Of a stretch of 64,000 nt of DNA, positions 8,453 to 17,125 are shown one piece after another. Both the position numbers and the translations under genes were made by a program. The stretch comes from an uncultured Paludibaculum sp. (GTDB taxonomy: Bacteria; Acidobacteriota; Terriglobia; Bryobacterales; Bryobacteraceae): the NCBI RefSeq assembly GCF_963665245.1, contig NZ_OY762268.1:1-64000 (forward strand), read 5' to 3'. The notes below the pieces were generated by a model. The model ran no database searches. It saw only the letters and a list, made by a program, of their open reading frames with translations, and had not been told where the DNA came from. Position 1 is the first letter of the stretch. Every line of letters begins with the position of its first letter.

Positions 8453-9706
8453 ATGGACGACTCTGCCAAAAGGCCCCTGAAGCTCTCTGTCTCATTGATT
8501 ATCCTCTCGGCGCTGGCCGCCGCGGCTCCCTCATTCGTGTATGTCGGGCCTACCCAATCCCGCAGCGTTCTCATTGCCTGGGGCACCACTCAGGGCGGCG
8601 GACGCAACACCATCGGCCGCGCCTCCAATCCGATGGGCAACGCCCTGCTCCGCCTGAACGGCGACCATCCGGTCACTGGCCGCAACTGGTATGAGGTCAC
8701 CGGCCTTGCCCCCGACACCGCGTATCCCTATGAGGTCCTCATCGACGGCAAACGCATAGGCGGAGGAACGGTCCGCACTCTGCCCGAGCGGGCCGCCACG
8801 CTCAACTTCTTCGTGATCGGCGACTACGGTACCGGCGGCCTCGACCAACTCCAGGTCGCCCGCACGATGTGGACCGAGTTTCAGCGCCTGGAAGCTGCCG
8901 GCAAGCATCCCCGCTTCGTGATCACCAACGGCGACAACATCTACGCCAAGAAGCTGTTCGGTGTCCCCACCCGCCGCGGCTCCGGCAGCGACGACGCCCA
9001 TTGGGAAAGCCGCTTCTTCCTCCCCTACAAGCCGCTCATCGAACGCATCCCGTTCTATCCCACCCTCGGCAATCACGACGGCAACGAGTCCGAATCCACG
9101 CGCGACCTCCCTGTCTACCTCGATAACTTCTTCTTCCCCGGCAATACGCCGGCTCGCTACTATACCTTCTCCGTGTCCGGTCTTGCTGATTTCTTCGCCC
9201 TTGATACCACCCGCAACGTCTCTCACGATTCGCCGGTCCCCGGCATGGACACCCGCTCCACGCAATACCAGTGGCTGAAGAAGGAGCTCGCCGCTTCGTC
9301 GGCGCCCTGGAAGATCGCCTACGGCCACCACCCGCCCTTCACCGCGGGACCGGAGCACCCGGCGGCCTACCAGGACCTGCTTCCCTTCATGAATCTCTTT
9401 CGCGACAATCGCGTCGCCGCCTATTTCTGCGGCCACGAGCACAATTTCCAGCTCTCGGCGGCTCATGCCGAGATGGGCAAAGCCCTCATGGTCCTCTCCG
9501 GAGCCGGCGGCGAACTCCGCGCCGGTGGCGTCCGCGATCACATGCGGTCCGCGGGCATCGCCGCCTGGGCCGGAACCGTTCACTTCCTCAGCGTCGAAAT
9601 CGAAGGGGACGAGATGCGCATCATGCCCTTATCCCCGTATCCTTTCCACGCCGTCGACCCCGACGGCCACGAGGTAAAGCTCCCCATAGTCATCCGTAAG
9701 CCTTGA
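8453..9706 (+). CDS. exported purple-acid-phosphatase-like metallophosphoesterase
   Basis: A 417-aa protein with an N-terminal hydrophobic export segment (LSVSLIILSALAAAAPS), a fibronectin-like domain at ~residues 27-112, then a calcineurin-type phosphoesterase domain. All metal-site motifs are present in order: GDYG 123-126, NGDN 159-162, GNHD 206-209, GHH 291-293 and GHEH 327-330. The arrangement (Fn3 plus phosphoesterase) matches purple acid phosphatases, which hydrolyse phosphomonoesters outside the cytoplasm. Its stop lies only two bases from the stop of the convergent 1303-aa phage-like gene, so it marks the right-hand chromosomal neighbour of that cluster. Confidence 0.85.
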   Translation: MDDSAKRPLKLSVSLIILSALAAAAPSFVYVGPTQSRSVLIAWGTTQGGGRNTIGRASNPMGNALLRLNGDHPVTGRNWYEVTGLAPDTAYPYEVLIDGKRIGGGTVRTLPERAATLNFFVIGDYGTGGLDQLQVARTMWTEFQRLEAAGKHPRFVITNGDNIYAKKLFGVPTRRGSGSDDAHWESRFFLPYKPLIERIPFYPTLGNHDGNESESTRDLPVYLDNFFFPGNTPARYYTFSVSGLADFFALDTTRNVSHDSPVPGMDTRSTQYQWLKKELAASSAPWKIAYGHHPPFTAGPEHPAAYQDLLPFMNLFRDNRVAAYFCGHEHNFQLSAAHAEMGKALMVLSGAGGELRAGGVRDHMRSAGIAAWAGTVHFLSVEIEGDEMRIMPLSPYPFHAVDPDGHEVKLPIVIRKP

Positions 9707-9708
9707 CC

Positions 9709-12700
9709 TCAAACTCGAACTGTCACCGTCAGGTCCCGGCCGGGATCGCTCCCTCCGCTGGTCCCGACCGCCAGAATGTCCACCCGTAACTCAGCGCCTT
9801 CCGGCAGAGGAGCCCGGCCCCACCCGCTCACCGGGGCCGAACTCCTGCTGCCCGCCGCCACCGTCAGCTCACAATAGGGCGTCCCGTTCACCAGTAACCG
9901 CGCCACCACCGGCTCTCCCAACGGAGCCACGCTCATCCGTGCCCGCACATCCCGCACAGCCATCCGCGCGTCCACCACCAGCGGAGGAGCCATCGACGCC
10001 ATCACGGCGGGCACGCCTTCATACTGCATCGTGTACTGCCCGCCCGACATCGTTCGCAGCCCGCCTTCAAGCAGACTCGTGTACGACTGCGCCGCTGCCG
10101 GCCCATCGCCTTGCGAGTTCGTGAAATGCAGTTCCGCAGCCGCGATCCGCGCGTGCGGCAGCGCCAGTCGCTGCGAGTACCCTGCCGCGATCGCAGTCCC
10201 AAAGAAGCCAGAGGGGAAGGGCAGTACGGTAACGTGCTTCGCCAGGGGATACACCGTCTCCCCAGCCAGATGGACCCCCACCGCCGACTCGTAGCATCCT
10301 CGCTCCACCTCGCACGACAGGCGGTCTTCCGCCATGGTCAACACCCGCATCAACTCGTTCCCCACCTGCAGCAGATCGCCAACTTCCGCACCCAACTGCG
10401 CGCTGAAAGAGACACTTGTCACCTCCGCCTGCGCGTCCGCTCCGATCGTCAATAGACTCGGGCTGGCCAACTCGTCCCAATAGTGGATCCGTAGCGTGCC
10501 CGCCTCGATGCTGTGCGTGTTTTCCAGACTCTCGAAACCGATGCCGCCCACCTCAACGGTGCCCTGTGCATCCGTCGACAGCCCGAACGCTGGCACCCCC
10601 GCGACATCGTCGTCTTCGCCGGTCGCCGCGCCGCCAACCTCAAACCGCGTGACAATCGCCTCGCGCAACGAGCTCTCCACCCCCAATGCATTCACCGCCA
10701 CGCCCGTCACCTGCACCCACTGCCCGGCCAGATTCGGAACCAGGAAGTCGATCGAGTCCGTCTGCGTAATCCCAATCGACTTCCACCCCGCCTCCACAAT
10801 CGTGAAGAAACTGGTTCCGTCCGGAGCCACCACCCAATCCTCGGTCACCGTCAACACTTGATCCGTATTGCTGGCGATCGTCCGCTCCTGTCCGGCGCCC
10901 TTGCCTCGAGTAATCCGCGCCACACAACCAACCCACAGGTTCTCCTCCAACCCCAGTCCCTCGGCCCCAATCGCCCTCGAACCAAACTGCGTCGCCGCCA
11001 CCTCCGGACCCATTTCAAACCGCCACTGGAACCGCGCATGATCGTAGTTTCCATCCGGAGCCGTCACAGCCTGTGCCGCCAGCCCCGTATCCACAAAGGA
11101 TCCGCTCATCGCCGCCTGCTCCGCAATCAGGTCCAAAAGCCCGGGAGTCGACCCCCTATACACCCTTAGCAATGTGCTGCTCGGGCTACATCGCAAACCC
11201 TGCAACTCCACGGCATACTGTGACGGCCCCGCCGGCAGTGTAGCCCGCACTACAAACGACAATCCAGACTCTTCCCCCTGATCGTTCACCGCGCTTACCG
11301 CGTAGTAGTACGTCGAGCCCGCTGCCAGGGTCCCGCCGCCCGCGTGCAGTGCCGGAGCCAGGCCCACTACCGGAGCCGCCAATCCCGTCAACACAGGCCG
11401 CCGAGGCGGGCTGAACTTCACCGTCAACTCGACGAAGGCGCCCACTCCGTCTTCGCTCTCCGTCACGCCGAAGTCCTGCCCGCCGTCCGCCCGCGCCACG
11501 GTCCCGCTCAAAGGCCGTGGCGTCCCCAATCCTCCGTGCGGCTCGTTCCCTCGTCCCTGCGCATCCTCCGGATCCCCGCCCGCCAGCGCATACCAATCGT
11601 CTTCGTGCCGCTGCGCCGCAATCCGCACCCGTTCAAAATTCACTGAAGGAGTCAGCCGCAGCACGCGGTACAACGCGCGATCCAGCCCCTCCTTCGCGTG
11701 CGACAGCGCAATCAGATCGCCCGGCCGCAGCCCAATCGCCTGCACGCTCGTCTCGAACTCCACATAGTGATTCCCCTGGATGTTCTTCGAGATCTGCAGC
11801 CGCATCACACGCGCCGCCTGGTCGAAGTGCGGCAGCCCCATCGCCCCAAACGGAGCCGCCACCTCGCACCCAGACGCCGCCGCATCCTCGAAGTCCACCA
11901 GCGACAGGCTGTCCTGCTGATACTGATTGAACTCATCCTGGAACTCGACGCTCAATCGATTCGGACTCTCGCTCTGCCCCTTGCGCGTAATGCGGAACGT
12001 CGACCGCCCCTGCCCATCCCGTGCGATGCCCGAGAACCCGTTCAGCCCATCGCCGAACTCGTAAGCCGGCCACCCGCCCCCCAGTGGCGCGGCCGAGTTC
12101 GTCACCTCGCTCTGGGCCTCCTGTTGCCGCGCGATCGTCGTCTCCGGCGACACCCGCACCTGCCCACCCTCATCGACAGTGATCATCAGTGCCGATGCCA
12201 GTCGCAACCCGCCGATGACATCGTTCAGACTCCGCCGCTGCGTCAACAGCAGATTCGTCTCAAATCGCGGCACCTGCACCTCCACGCCATCCGGAGTGTG
12301 CGCCGTCACAAACTCATCGCAGTACGCCGCCGTAGCCGCGAAGCTCTTCAGATTGAGTTCACTCTCCGTCCAGCCGCTGCGCCGCAGCAAGTCCAGCAGC
12401 ACCCACGCCGGACTCTTCGTGAACACCACATCCAGCGCCGCGCCATCAACGTCGTATCGCTGCAGCTTCAGCCCGTTCACCAGCACATCCACCTTGGGCA
12501 GCGCCCCCGACTTCAACAGTGAATTCGGCAACACCACCTCAAGACACGCCATGCCCCCATGCGGATCGCCCAACGCCTGACCCTGCGCATCCGTGAAGCT
12601 CAAATTGAGCCCGCCATTCCGCTCGCCCAGGCTCAACACGTTGTACCAGCCCGTCCCCGTCATGTCCTGGCCCGCCTGGCCCAGCGGCAGTTCCACTCCA

Positions 12701-13620
12701 TTCGCCACCACCTTGAGGACACCCTCAATCGGACCCGACCCCACCAGCACTTCGGCATGTGTCAGATTTCCATCACTCCGCGAAAAGATCACCGGAGCCG
12801 CCATCCACCCCGTCCCATACAAAACCGGCACCGCATCGTTCGCGCGCGCCCGCCCGTCCACTGCATCAGCGACCTTCGTCTGCTCCCCATGCGGCCGCAC
12901 CACAATACTGGGAGGAATGAACGCGAACCCACCGAACCGTGCTGTAGCGTTGCCCGCCGAGTCCTTCGAGAACATCCCCCGAGCCGTGCAATCCGTCTTC
13001 GTCCGATTGCACCCCGGGAACGCCGCCCCATTCTCTAGATTCCCAACGCCCCCCTCGACCCCAGCCGAATACCCGCAATGGAAGAACGGCGAGTAGCCAT
13101 CGCCCCCCGCCGCTTCCGTCCGCTCCTCTTCACTGGAGGGAAACCGCCAAGGGCACCGCGCCTGTATCCGCAGCGTCGGCACCGCCAGCCTCTGCAGGCT
13201 CAACCGGTTGGTAAAACTCAGCCGCGCCGTCGTCTCCGTCAGCTCATCCACCGGATTCGCGCTGCCCAGGAACACCCCCGTCAGCTCTGACACCGGTCTG
13301 CCCGCCTCAATGTCGAAGAACCCGAATCGCACTTTCAGCCGCGCGCCCTTCCACCCAACGCTCCGGTCGATCTGCGACACCACGCCATCCACATTCGACA
13401 GCTCCAGCCAGAACCGCGCCCCCGCATCAATCGCGTCATCGCCCGCCAGCCGCAAATCGAATCCGCCATGCCGCAGCAACCGCGGAGCATACTCCTCGCC
13501 CTCCACCCTTACCCGGTGCGTCGCCCACCGCTCCACGCGCCCATCGGCCAGCGTGCAATCGAACACCAGCAGCGGAGTGTCCAAAACCTCCAGCTTCTTC
13601 CTGCTATGAATCGTCCCCAT
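9709..13620 (-). CDS. tail hub / host-specificity protein (BR0599-like N-terminus fused to a gpJ-like body)
   Basis: The largest gene in the window, 1303 aa. The first ~260 residues resemble the phage BR0599/DUF2163 family: DCTLADGRVERWATH, a FHCGYS motif, and the cysteine-containing end GCNRTKTDCTARG then RFGGFAFIPP. The middle is a baseplate-hub-like region. Around residues 740-880 there are Fn3-like segments (ALHAGGGTLAAGSTYYYAVS … LLRVYRGSTPG). The C-terminus is beta-rich and probably contacts the cell surface. It is the last gene of the tail module, four bases after the 250-aa tail protein, and probably forms the distal tail tip. Assignment rests on motif resemblance, gene order and length. 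Confidence 0.65.
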   Translation of the reverse strand: MGTIHSRKKLEVLDTPLLVFDCTLADGRVERWATHRVRVEGEEYAPRLLRHGGFDLRLAGDDAIDAGARFWLELSNVDGVVSQIDRSVGWKGARLKVRFGFFDIEAGRPVSELTGVFLGSANPVDELTETTARLSFTNRLSLQRLAVPTLRIQARCPWRFPSSEEERTEAAGGDGYSPFFHCGYSAGVEGGVGNLENGAAFPGCNRTKTDCTARGMFSKDSAGNATARFGGFAFIPPSIVVRPHGEQTKVADAVDGRARANDAVPVLYGTGWMAAPVIFSRSDGNLTHAEVLVGSGPIEGVLKVVANGVELPLGQAGQDMTGTGWYNVLSLGERNGGLNLSFTDAQGQALGDPHGGMACLEVVLPNSLLKSGALPKVDVLVNGLKLQRYDVDGAALDVVFTKSPAWVLLDLLRRSGWTESELNLKSFAATAAYCDEFVTAHTPDGVEVQVPRFETNLLLTQRRSLNDVIGGLRLASALMITVDEGGQVRVSPETTIARQQEAQSEVTNSAAPLGGGWPAYEFGDGLNGFSGIARDGQGRSTFRITRKGQSESPNRLSVEFQDEFNQYQQDSLSLVDFEDAAASGCEVAAPFGAMGLPHFDQAARVMRLQISKNIQGNHYVEFETSVQAIGLRPGDLIALSHAKEGLDRALYRVLRLTPSVNFERVRIAAQRHEDDWYALAGGDPEDAQGRGNEPHGGLGTPRPLSGTVARADGGQDFGVTESEDGVGAFVELTVKFSPPRRPVLTGLAAPVVGLAPALHAGGGTLAAGSTYYYAVSAVNDQGEESGLSFVVRATLPAGPSQYAVELQGLRCSPSSTLLRVYRGSTPGLLDLIAEQAAMSGSFVDTGLAAQAVTAPDGNYDHARFQWRFEMGPEVAATQFGSRAIGAEGLGLEENLWVGCVARITRGKGAGQERTIASNTDQVLTVTEDWVVAPDGTSFFTIVEAGWKSIGITQTDSIDFLVPNLAGQWVQVTGVAVNALGVESSLREAIVTRFEVGGAATGEDDDVAGVPAFGLSTDAQGTVEVGGIGFESLENTHSIEAGTLRIHYWDELASPSLLTIGADAQAEVTSVSFSAQLGAEVGDLLQVGNELMRVLTMAEDRLSCEVERGCYESAVGVHLAGETVYPLAKHVTVLPFPSGFFGTAIAAGYSQRLALPHARIAAAELHFTNSQGDGPAAAQSYTSLLEGGLRTMSGGQYTMQYEGVPAVMASMAPPLVVDARMAVRDVRARMSVAPLGEPVVARLLVNGTPYCELTVAAGSRSSAPVSGWGRAPLPEGAELRVDILAVGTSGGSDPGRDLTVTVRV

Positions 13621-13623
13621 GGT

Positions 13624-14376
13624 TCACTCCGCCACCTTGCTTTTCAAAATCACAATCACCGCATTCCGATTTGGACCCGTAGCCGAAACCTCCAAACCAT
13701 CCGTCGCAAATCTTGTTTGGGGATACACGCCGCCCGGGCCGTACGTTGGCTTGTAGGGCGACGGCGCGGCCTGCGCTTCCACCTGCAGACCGCGCACCAT
13801 CGCCTGGCCCCCGCCGTCCACGTCCAACCGTGCGGCGGTCCCTTCGCCAAGCCCAAATCCGCTCACCCAAATCCGCTGCCAGCCGCTCGCCCCACCGAAG
13901 TGCCGCGACACTCCACCCAGCGACAGCGTGACACCCGATCCCTTCACTTCCGCGCCGAGGCAGCAGGGGGCGCCCGCCGGCACCGCCACACCCTGCTGCA
14001 CCCCTTGCGCCGCCAGGCTCCCGTTCGACAAGGCGAACTCTCCCGGCGCCGTGACGCCCACATTCAGCAGCGGGTCCTTGCTCCACGCCCCCATGGTCAG
14101 GTCCTCGCTCGCCGCCAGCAGATTCGCCAGCGGATCCACAAATGTGAACGCCATCAACCCACCCCGAGCCGCCGCATACAGCGCTTCAATCGCCGCCGCT
14201 TCGCTGTCCGACAACTCGGCATACTCCAATCTCCAGGTGAGCTCACCCGGCCCGCCCGCCAGCATCCGCGACACATGCCCACCCGGAGTCACCGTCTCCA
14301 ACCTCTTCCTTCTCGCCGTCCGCACCACCGGATACTGCGCCACCGCGCCCGTCGTCAAAAATGGATAGACCAGCAT
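13624..14376 (-). CDS. DUF2460-like distal tail protein with a C-terminal extension
   Basis: 250 aa. The N-terminal half has the DUF2460 pattern: PFLTTGAVAQYPVVRTARRK, then TWRLEYAELSDSEAAAIEAL and FTFVDPLANLL. It is clearly paralogous to the 118-aa protein encoded just upstream (shared TGAVAQYP and LxxxEAxxxxxL…FxFxDP). The C-terminal half (~residues 110-215) reads like a jelly-roll or fibre-head domain (GVQQGVAVPAGAPCCLGAEVKG … GWQRIWVSG). DUF2460 proteins form the ring joining tail tube and hub. The start follows the 118-aa gene stop by one base, so the two are tightly coupled. Confidence 0.65.
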   Translation of the reverse strand: MLVYPFLTTGAVAQYPVVRTARRKRLETVTPGGHVSRMLAGGPGELTWRLEYAELSDSEAAAIEALYAAARGGLMAFTFVDPLANLLAASEDLTMGAWSKDPLLNVGVTAPGEFALSNGSLAAQGVQQGVAVPAGAPCCLGAEVKGSGVTLSLGGVSRHFGGASGWQRIWVSGFGLGEGTAARLDVDGGGQAMVRGLQVEAQAAPSPYKPTYGPGGVYPQTRFATDGLEVSATGPNRNAVIVILKSKVAE

Positions 14377-14377
14377 C

Positions 14378-14734
14378 TCAACCCACCTCCTCGGCCACGA
14401 CTAGCGCGACGCCGCAGTCCATCTGTGAAACCGCCCGCACCGTAGCTTCCTCGCCTTCCAACACGCACCGCTCATACACCGCCCCATTCCACGGGTCCGT
14501 AAACCGGAACGGCTCCAGCGTGTTCAGATACTGCGAGGCGAACGCCGCCACGCGCATCGCCTCGCCTTCATCCAACTGCTCCATCCGCACTACCCACCGG
14601 CGCCGCATCCGCTGGGACGAGAACCTCTGCTCGCCTCCATCCAGGAACTCCACCACGGTCGTCCCTGTCCGGATCCCCCGTCCCAGCGGATACTGCGCCA
14701 CCGCCCCTGTCTTCAAACTTGGAAACTCCGGCAT
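14378..14734 (-). CDS. small DUF2460-like tail-tip protein
   Basis: 118 aa with the compact DUF2460 signature: FPSLKTGAVAQYPLGRGI, VVEFLDGGEQRF, RRWVVRMEQLDEGEA and PFRFTDPWNGAVYERC. Family members are minor tail proteins at the tube-to-tip junction. It is half the length of the usual ~210-aa member and is followed by a second, longer homologue, suggesting a duplication in which one copy gained an extra domain. It sits ten bases downstream of the tape-measure-like gene. Confidence 0.65.
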   Translation of the reverse strand: MPEFPSLKTGAVAQYPLGRGIRTGTTVVEFLDGGEQRFSSQRMRRRWVVRMEQLDEGEAMRVAAFASQYLNTLEPFRFTDPWNGAVYERCVLEGEEATVRAVSQMDCGVALVVAEEVG

Positions 14735-14744
14735 CGTCTTTCTC

Positions 14745-15284
14745 CTAGAACTCCTGCATCACTCCGCTCAACCCTTGCGACTCCAGCAGCGCCCGCTTCA
14801 CCGCCTGTGCGATCTCCGGAGCCCGGTCCACAAACGACCGGCTGTCCATCGCCTCCACCTGCACCACCACGTTCGCCTCCGCACTCCGCACACGCCCGTC
14901 CTCGCCCCGATCCAGCGGCATCATCAAACCTCCGCCGTTCTCGGAAAACGCGACATCGTACTTCTGTTTCGCCGGCATGACAAACGGAACCAGCGCCGCC
15001 GGTGTCTCATCGGACCCTCCGCCGAACAGGCTCATCAGTCCGCCCACCAGAGGATTCACCCACGACACCCAACTCGCTGCCCCACCGCCGCTGCTCTTCG
15101 AAACCACCGGAGCCAGGCTGTTCGAAACGAGCGAAGCCGCGAGTGTCGACACACTCGTCGCCATCGTCTCCTCCACCTGCCGCATCAACGGCAGCCCGTC
15201 CGAATCGGATGACACCGGCACCGCCACCTCCTCCACCACCCGCCGCAAAACGTCCGTCAAGTCATTTCCTGTGTTGTTGCTCAT
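14745..15284 (-). CDS. very short tape-measure-like tail protein
   Basis: 179 aa, placed exactly where the tape-measure gene lies in siphovirus-type clusters: after the tail chaperone pair and before the tail-tip genes. It has an amphipathic/helical N-terminal third, a glycine-rich hydrophobic middle (WVNPLVGGLMSLFGGG) and a C-terminal segment VQVEAMDSRSFVDRA … VKRALLESQGL, which resembles the conserved C-terminus of short tape-measure proteins. If it is the ruler, the tail must be very short; the GTA of Rhodobacter also has a short one (~220 aa). The start overlaps the end of the chaperone extension by 23 bases. Confidence 0.5.
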   Translation of the reverse strand: MSNNTGNDLTDVLRRVVEEVAVPVSSDSDGLPLMRQVEETMATSVSTLAASLVSNSLAPVVSKSSGGGAASWVSWVNPLVGGLMSLFGGGSDETPAALVPFVMPAKQKYDVAFSENGGGLMMPLDRGEDGRVRSAEANVVVQVEAMDSRSFVDRAPEIAQAVKRALLESQGLSGVMQEF

Positions 15285-15968
15285 CTCGTGCCTTCTCCCA
15301 TTCCCGGTCCAGCAGGATCATGGCTTCCACGTCCCGCGCCCAAACCACGACTTCCTTCCGCGCCTGCCACGCCGGATACAGTTCGAGCCACGCCAGGCTC
15401 TCCGCCGTGATCTCCGCTTTCGGACACGCAAACCGCACCACGTCTCCGTGCGCCCACACGATCTTCGACCCCGGCTCGTGCCCCATCCACGCGCACCGCC
15501 GCCGCTTCTCCAAACCCTGCCGCCTGCACTCCCCGCACCTCCACCCGGCCGCATTCGCAAGATGGAAATGGAAGGCGAGGATCAGTTTTTTCTTTCTTCT
15601 CCGCTCACGTGGCACTGCTTCCGCACGCACCCCGCAATCTCCCGGCAAAACGCCTCCGGACCCCGTTCCACAACGGACTCCACCGTCGCCGTCGCACCGT
15701 CAATCACAAGCCCCGTCACCTCCAGCAAGCCCCACTCGATGTACACGCGATCGATCCGCGCCTCCATCTCGGTAGCCGCCAGGCGATCCGTCAAGCCCGT
15801 TCCCGCGGACTGAAACTCCAGCTCACTCATCAACCCGCGCATCCGCCGGCTGATCTCCGCGCGCCGCGCCAGCGAGATCTTCGCCACAGCGAAGCGGACC
15901 CCCGGCACAACCCGGGAGTCCACCCACTCGCCACTCGCCCACTCCACCTGCTCAACCGAATGCGACAT
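15262..15968 (-). CDS. tail assembly chaperone, -1 frameshift (GT-type) product
   Basis: Translation from 15968 that slips back one base at the A-AAA-AAC heptamer (15585-15591) continues for about 107 further residues, giving a fusion of roughly 234 aa. The extension starts LILAFHFHLANAAGWRC and has a CxxC-type cluster (WRCGECRRQGLEKRRRC) that may bind metal. It has no plausible start or ribosome-binding site of its own at its beginning, which supports expression by frameshifting, as for lambda G and GT. The T-type extension of lambda-like phages recruits the tail tube protein to the tape measure. The slip is inferred from sequence and has not been demonstrated. Confidence 0.65.
15582..15968 (-). 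CDS. tail assembly chaperone, short (G-type) product
   Basis: 128 aa from ATG 15968, chosen because GGGGAGGA lies at normal spacing upstream; an in-frame ATG 18 bases earlier lacks this. It reads VVPGVRFAVAKISLARRAEISRRMR … IDRVYIEWGLLEVTGLVIDG … GPEAFCREIAG and ends CHVSGEERKN, the pattern of the tail-chaperone family found beside tail-tube genes in prophages and GTA-like clusters. Its final codons AGA AAA AAC TGA form a perfect slippery heptamer, so a fraction of ribosomes probably makes the longer product. It overlaps the tail tube gene by 17 bases. Confidence 0.75.
   Translation of the reverse strand: MSHSVEQVEWASGEWVDSRVVPGVRFAVAKISLARRAEISRRMRGLMSELEFQSAGTGLTDRLAATEMEARIDRVYIEWGLLEVTGLVIDGATATVESVVERGPEAFCREIAGCVRKQCHVSGEERKN
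15585..15591 (-). promoter_or_regulatory. slippery heptamer A AAA AAC for -1 ribosomal frameshifting
   Basis: On the minus strand the zero frame reads AGA AAA AAC TGA, so the heptamer A-AAA-AAC sits one codon before the stop. After a -1 slip both tRNAs re-pair (AAA AAA) and the frame opens into the 107-residue extension. A Shine-Dalgarno-like GGAG lies 7 bases upstream of the heptamer, as at other bacterial -1 sites such as dnaX. I did not identify a definite downstream pseudoknot. Confidence 0.8.
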
Positions 15969-17121
15969 AGATCTCGTCCTCCCCACTCCCCATCGCCTGC
16001 GACCCCTTCAGCCGCCACCGCATCCGCGACTCCTCGCTGTCGAACTCCGGCACCGCCGGCACGAAGCTCGGCAGAAACACCCCGCACAGCGCCCCGTCCT
16101 GCTCGCCCAGTTGCAGCATCAGCGGAATCGGGCTTCGCTGCCGCGCCGCCTGGTAGATCTCTTCGAACACCGGCTTGTCCTGCCCGTACATCTCGAGATC
16201 CACGGTCACCTCGCGTTGCCCCGGCACCAGGCACCGCGGCACCAGCGTCCCGAAGTCCCGCGTGCGGAACTCCATGTTGTTCTTCACCACCACCCGTGCA
16301 TCGCTCAGCGTGAATAGCCGATTCGCGCCCGTCCCAATCCACACCTGGCCCAGATGACCCGGCACCGGCATCTCGCTCAACCCCTGCAACGCTGGCTCGG
16401 CCGGCAACTGAGTCAACCCGCCCTCGCCGCTCTGAAAGCTGGCACTGTCGATCACATCCGCCGCCTCACCGGAGAACCGGATCTCATGGAAATCGCCATT
16501 CACTCGGATCTCCATCTCATCGACGGCAGCACCGCGCAGAATCCTCTGTACCGCCGTACCCGGAGTCCAGTAGTCGTGAACACTCACTGTAGGCAAGTCC
16601 ACCGCCAGAGCGTACACAACCGCGCCCCCGGCGACCGCACCCGCGGTCTGTCCGTCCGTGAAAGGCGCATTCACCAACACGCTCTGCCCATCCAGCACAC
16701 TCCGAACAAATCGCATCTCGCCCTGCACCACGACAGCCGAGCCGGCACGCAGCCCGTGCGCCTGTCCGAACGTCACCGACGTCCCATTGATGGCGGCGAC
16801 ATTCAGCCCCATCGAGACCGCCGGAGCCGCGCCCAACGCCGCCTGCATCAGAGCCCCATATCGCGGGACCTCACTCCCGGCCGTACGCCCATACACATAG
16901 GTCCGCAGGTCGAACGACGTCCGCCGCCGCAACCCACCCTGGATCCCCTGAAACGTCCGCGACCCCGTCTTGTCCTTCCTTCTCGGAGTCTCCGTCTGCT
17001 GCCGCGCCGCCAGGCTCATCGCCGTGAACCGATGGGCCGCCGTTACGCCTGCCACCACGCCAAAGCTGCTCTCCAGCGCCGCATACAGGCGGTTGTTATT
17101 CGAACTGATATAACAAGCCAT
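15952..17121 (-). CDS. major tail tube protein
   Basis: 389 aa, starting MACYISSNNNRLYAALESSFG. The sequence is beta-rich, with an inserted Ig-like/hydrolase-linked region around residues 105-165 (INGTSVTFGQAHGLRAGS), and it ends RWRLKGSQAMGSGEDEIYVAFG. There is no enzymatic motif. Its place directly upstream of, and overlapping, the chaperone gene with its frameshift site is the usual position of the tail tube gene. A GGGCGATGAAGAG stretch precedes the ATG. It is longer than minimal tube proteins (~150-250 aa), consistent with a decorated tube. The assignment depends mostly on gene order. Confidence 0.65.
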   Translation of the reverse strand: MACYISSNNNRLYAALESSFGVVAGVTAAHRFTAMSLAARQQTETPRRKDKTGSRTFQGIQGGLRRRTSFDLRTYVYGRTAGSEVPRYGALMQAALGAAPAVSMGLNVAAINGTSVTFGQAHGLRAGSAVVVQGEMRFVRSVLDGQSVLVNAPFTDGQTAGAVAGGAVVYALAVDLPTVSVHDYWTPGTAVQRILRGAAVDEMEIRVNGDFHEIRFSGEAADVIDSASFQSGEGGLTQLPAEPALQGLSEMPVPGHLGQVWIGTGANRLFTLSDARVVVKNNMEFRTRDFGTLVPRCLVPGQREVTVDLEMYGQDKPVFEEIYQAARQRSPIPLMLQLGEQDGALCGVFLPSFVPAVPEFDSEESRMRWRLKGSQAMGSGEDEIYVAFG

Positions 17122-17125
17122 CTCT

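Noticed and set aside
15262..15648. The 128-aa frame as an independent gene starting near 15648
   Set aside because: It lacks a ribosome-binding site and its first residues are the antisense-like, out-of-frame part of the chaperone gene; the slippery heptamer explains the extension better.
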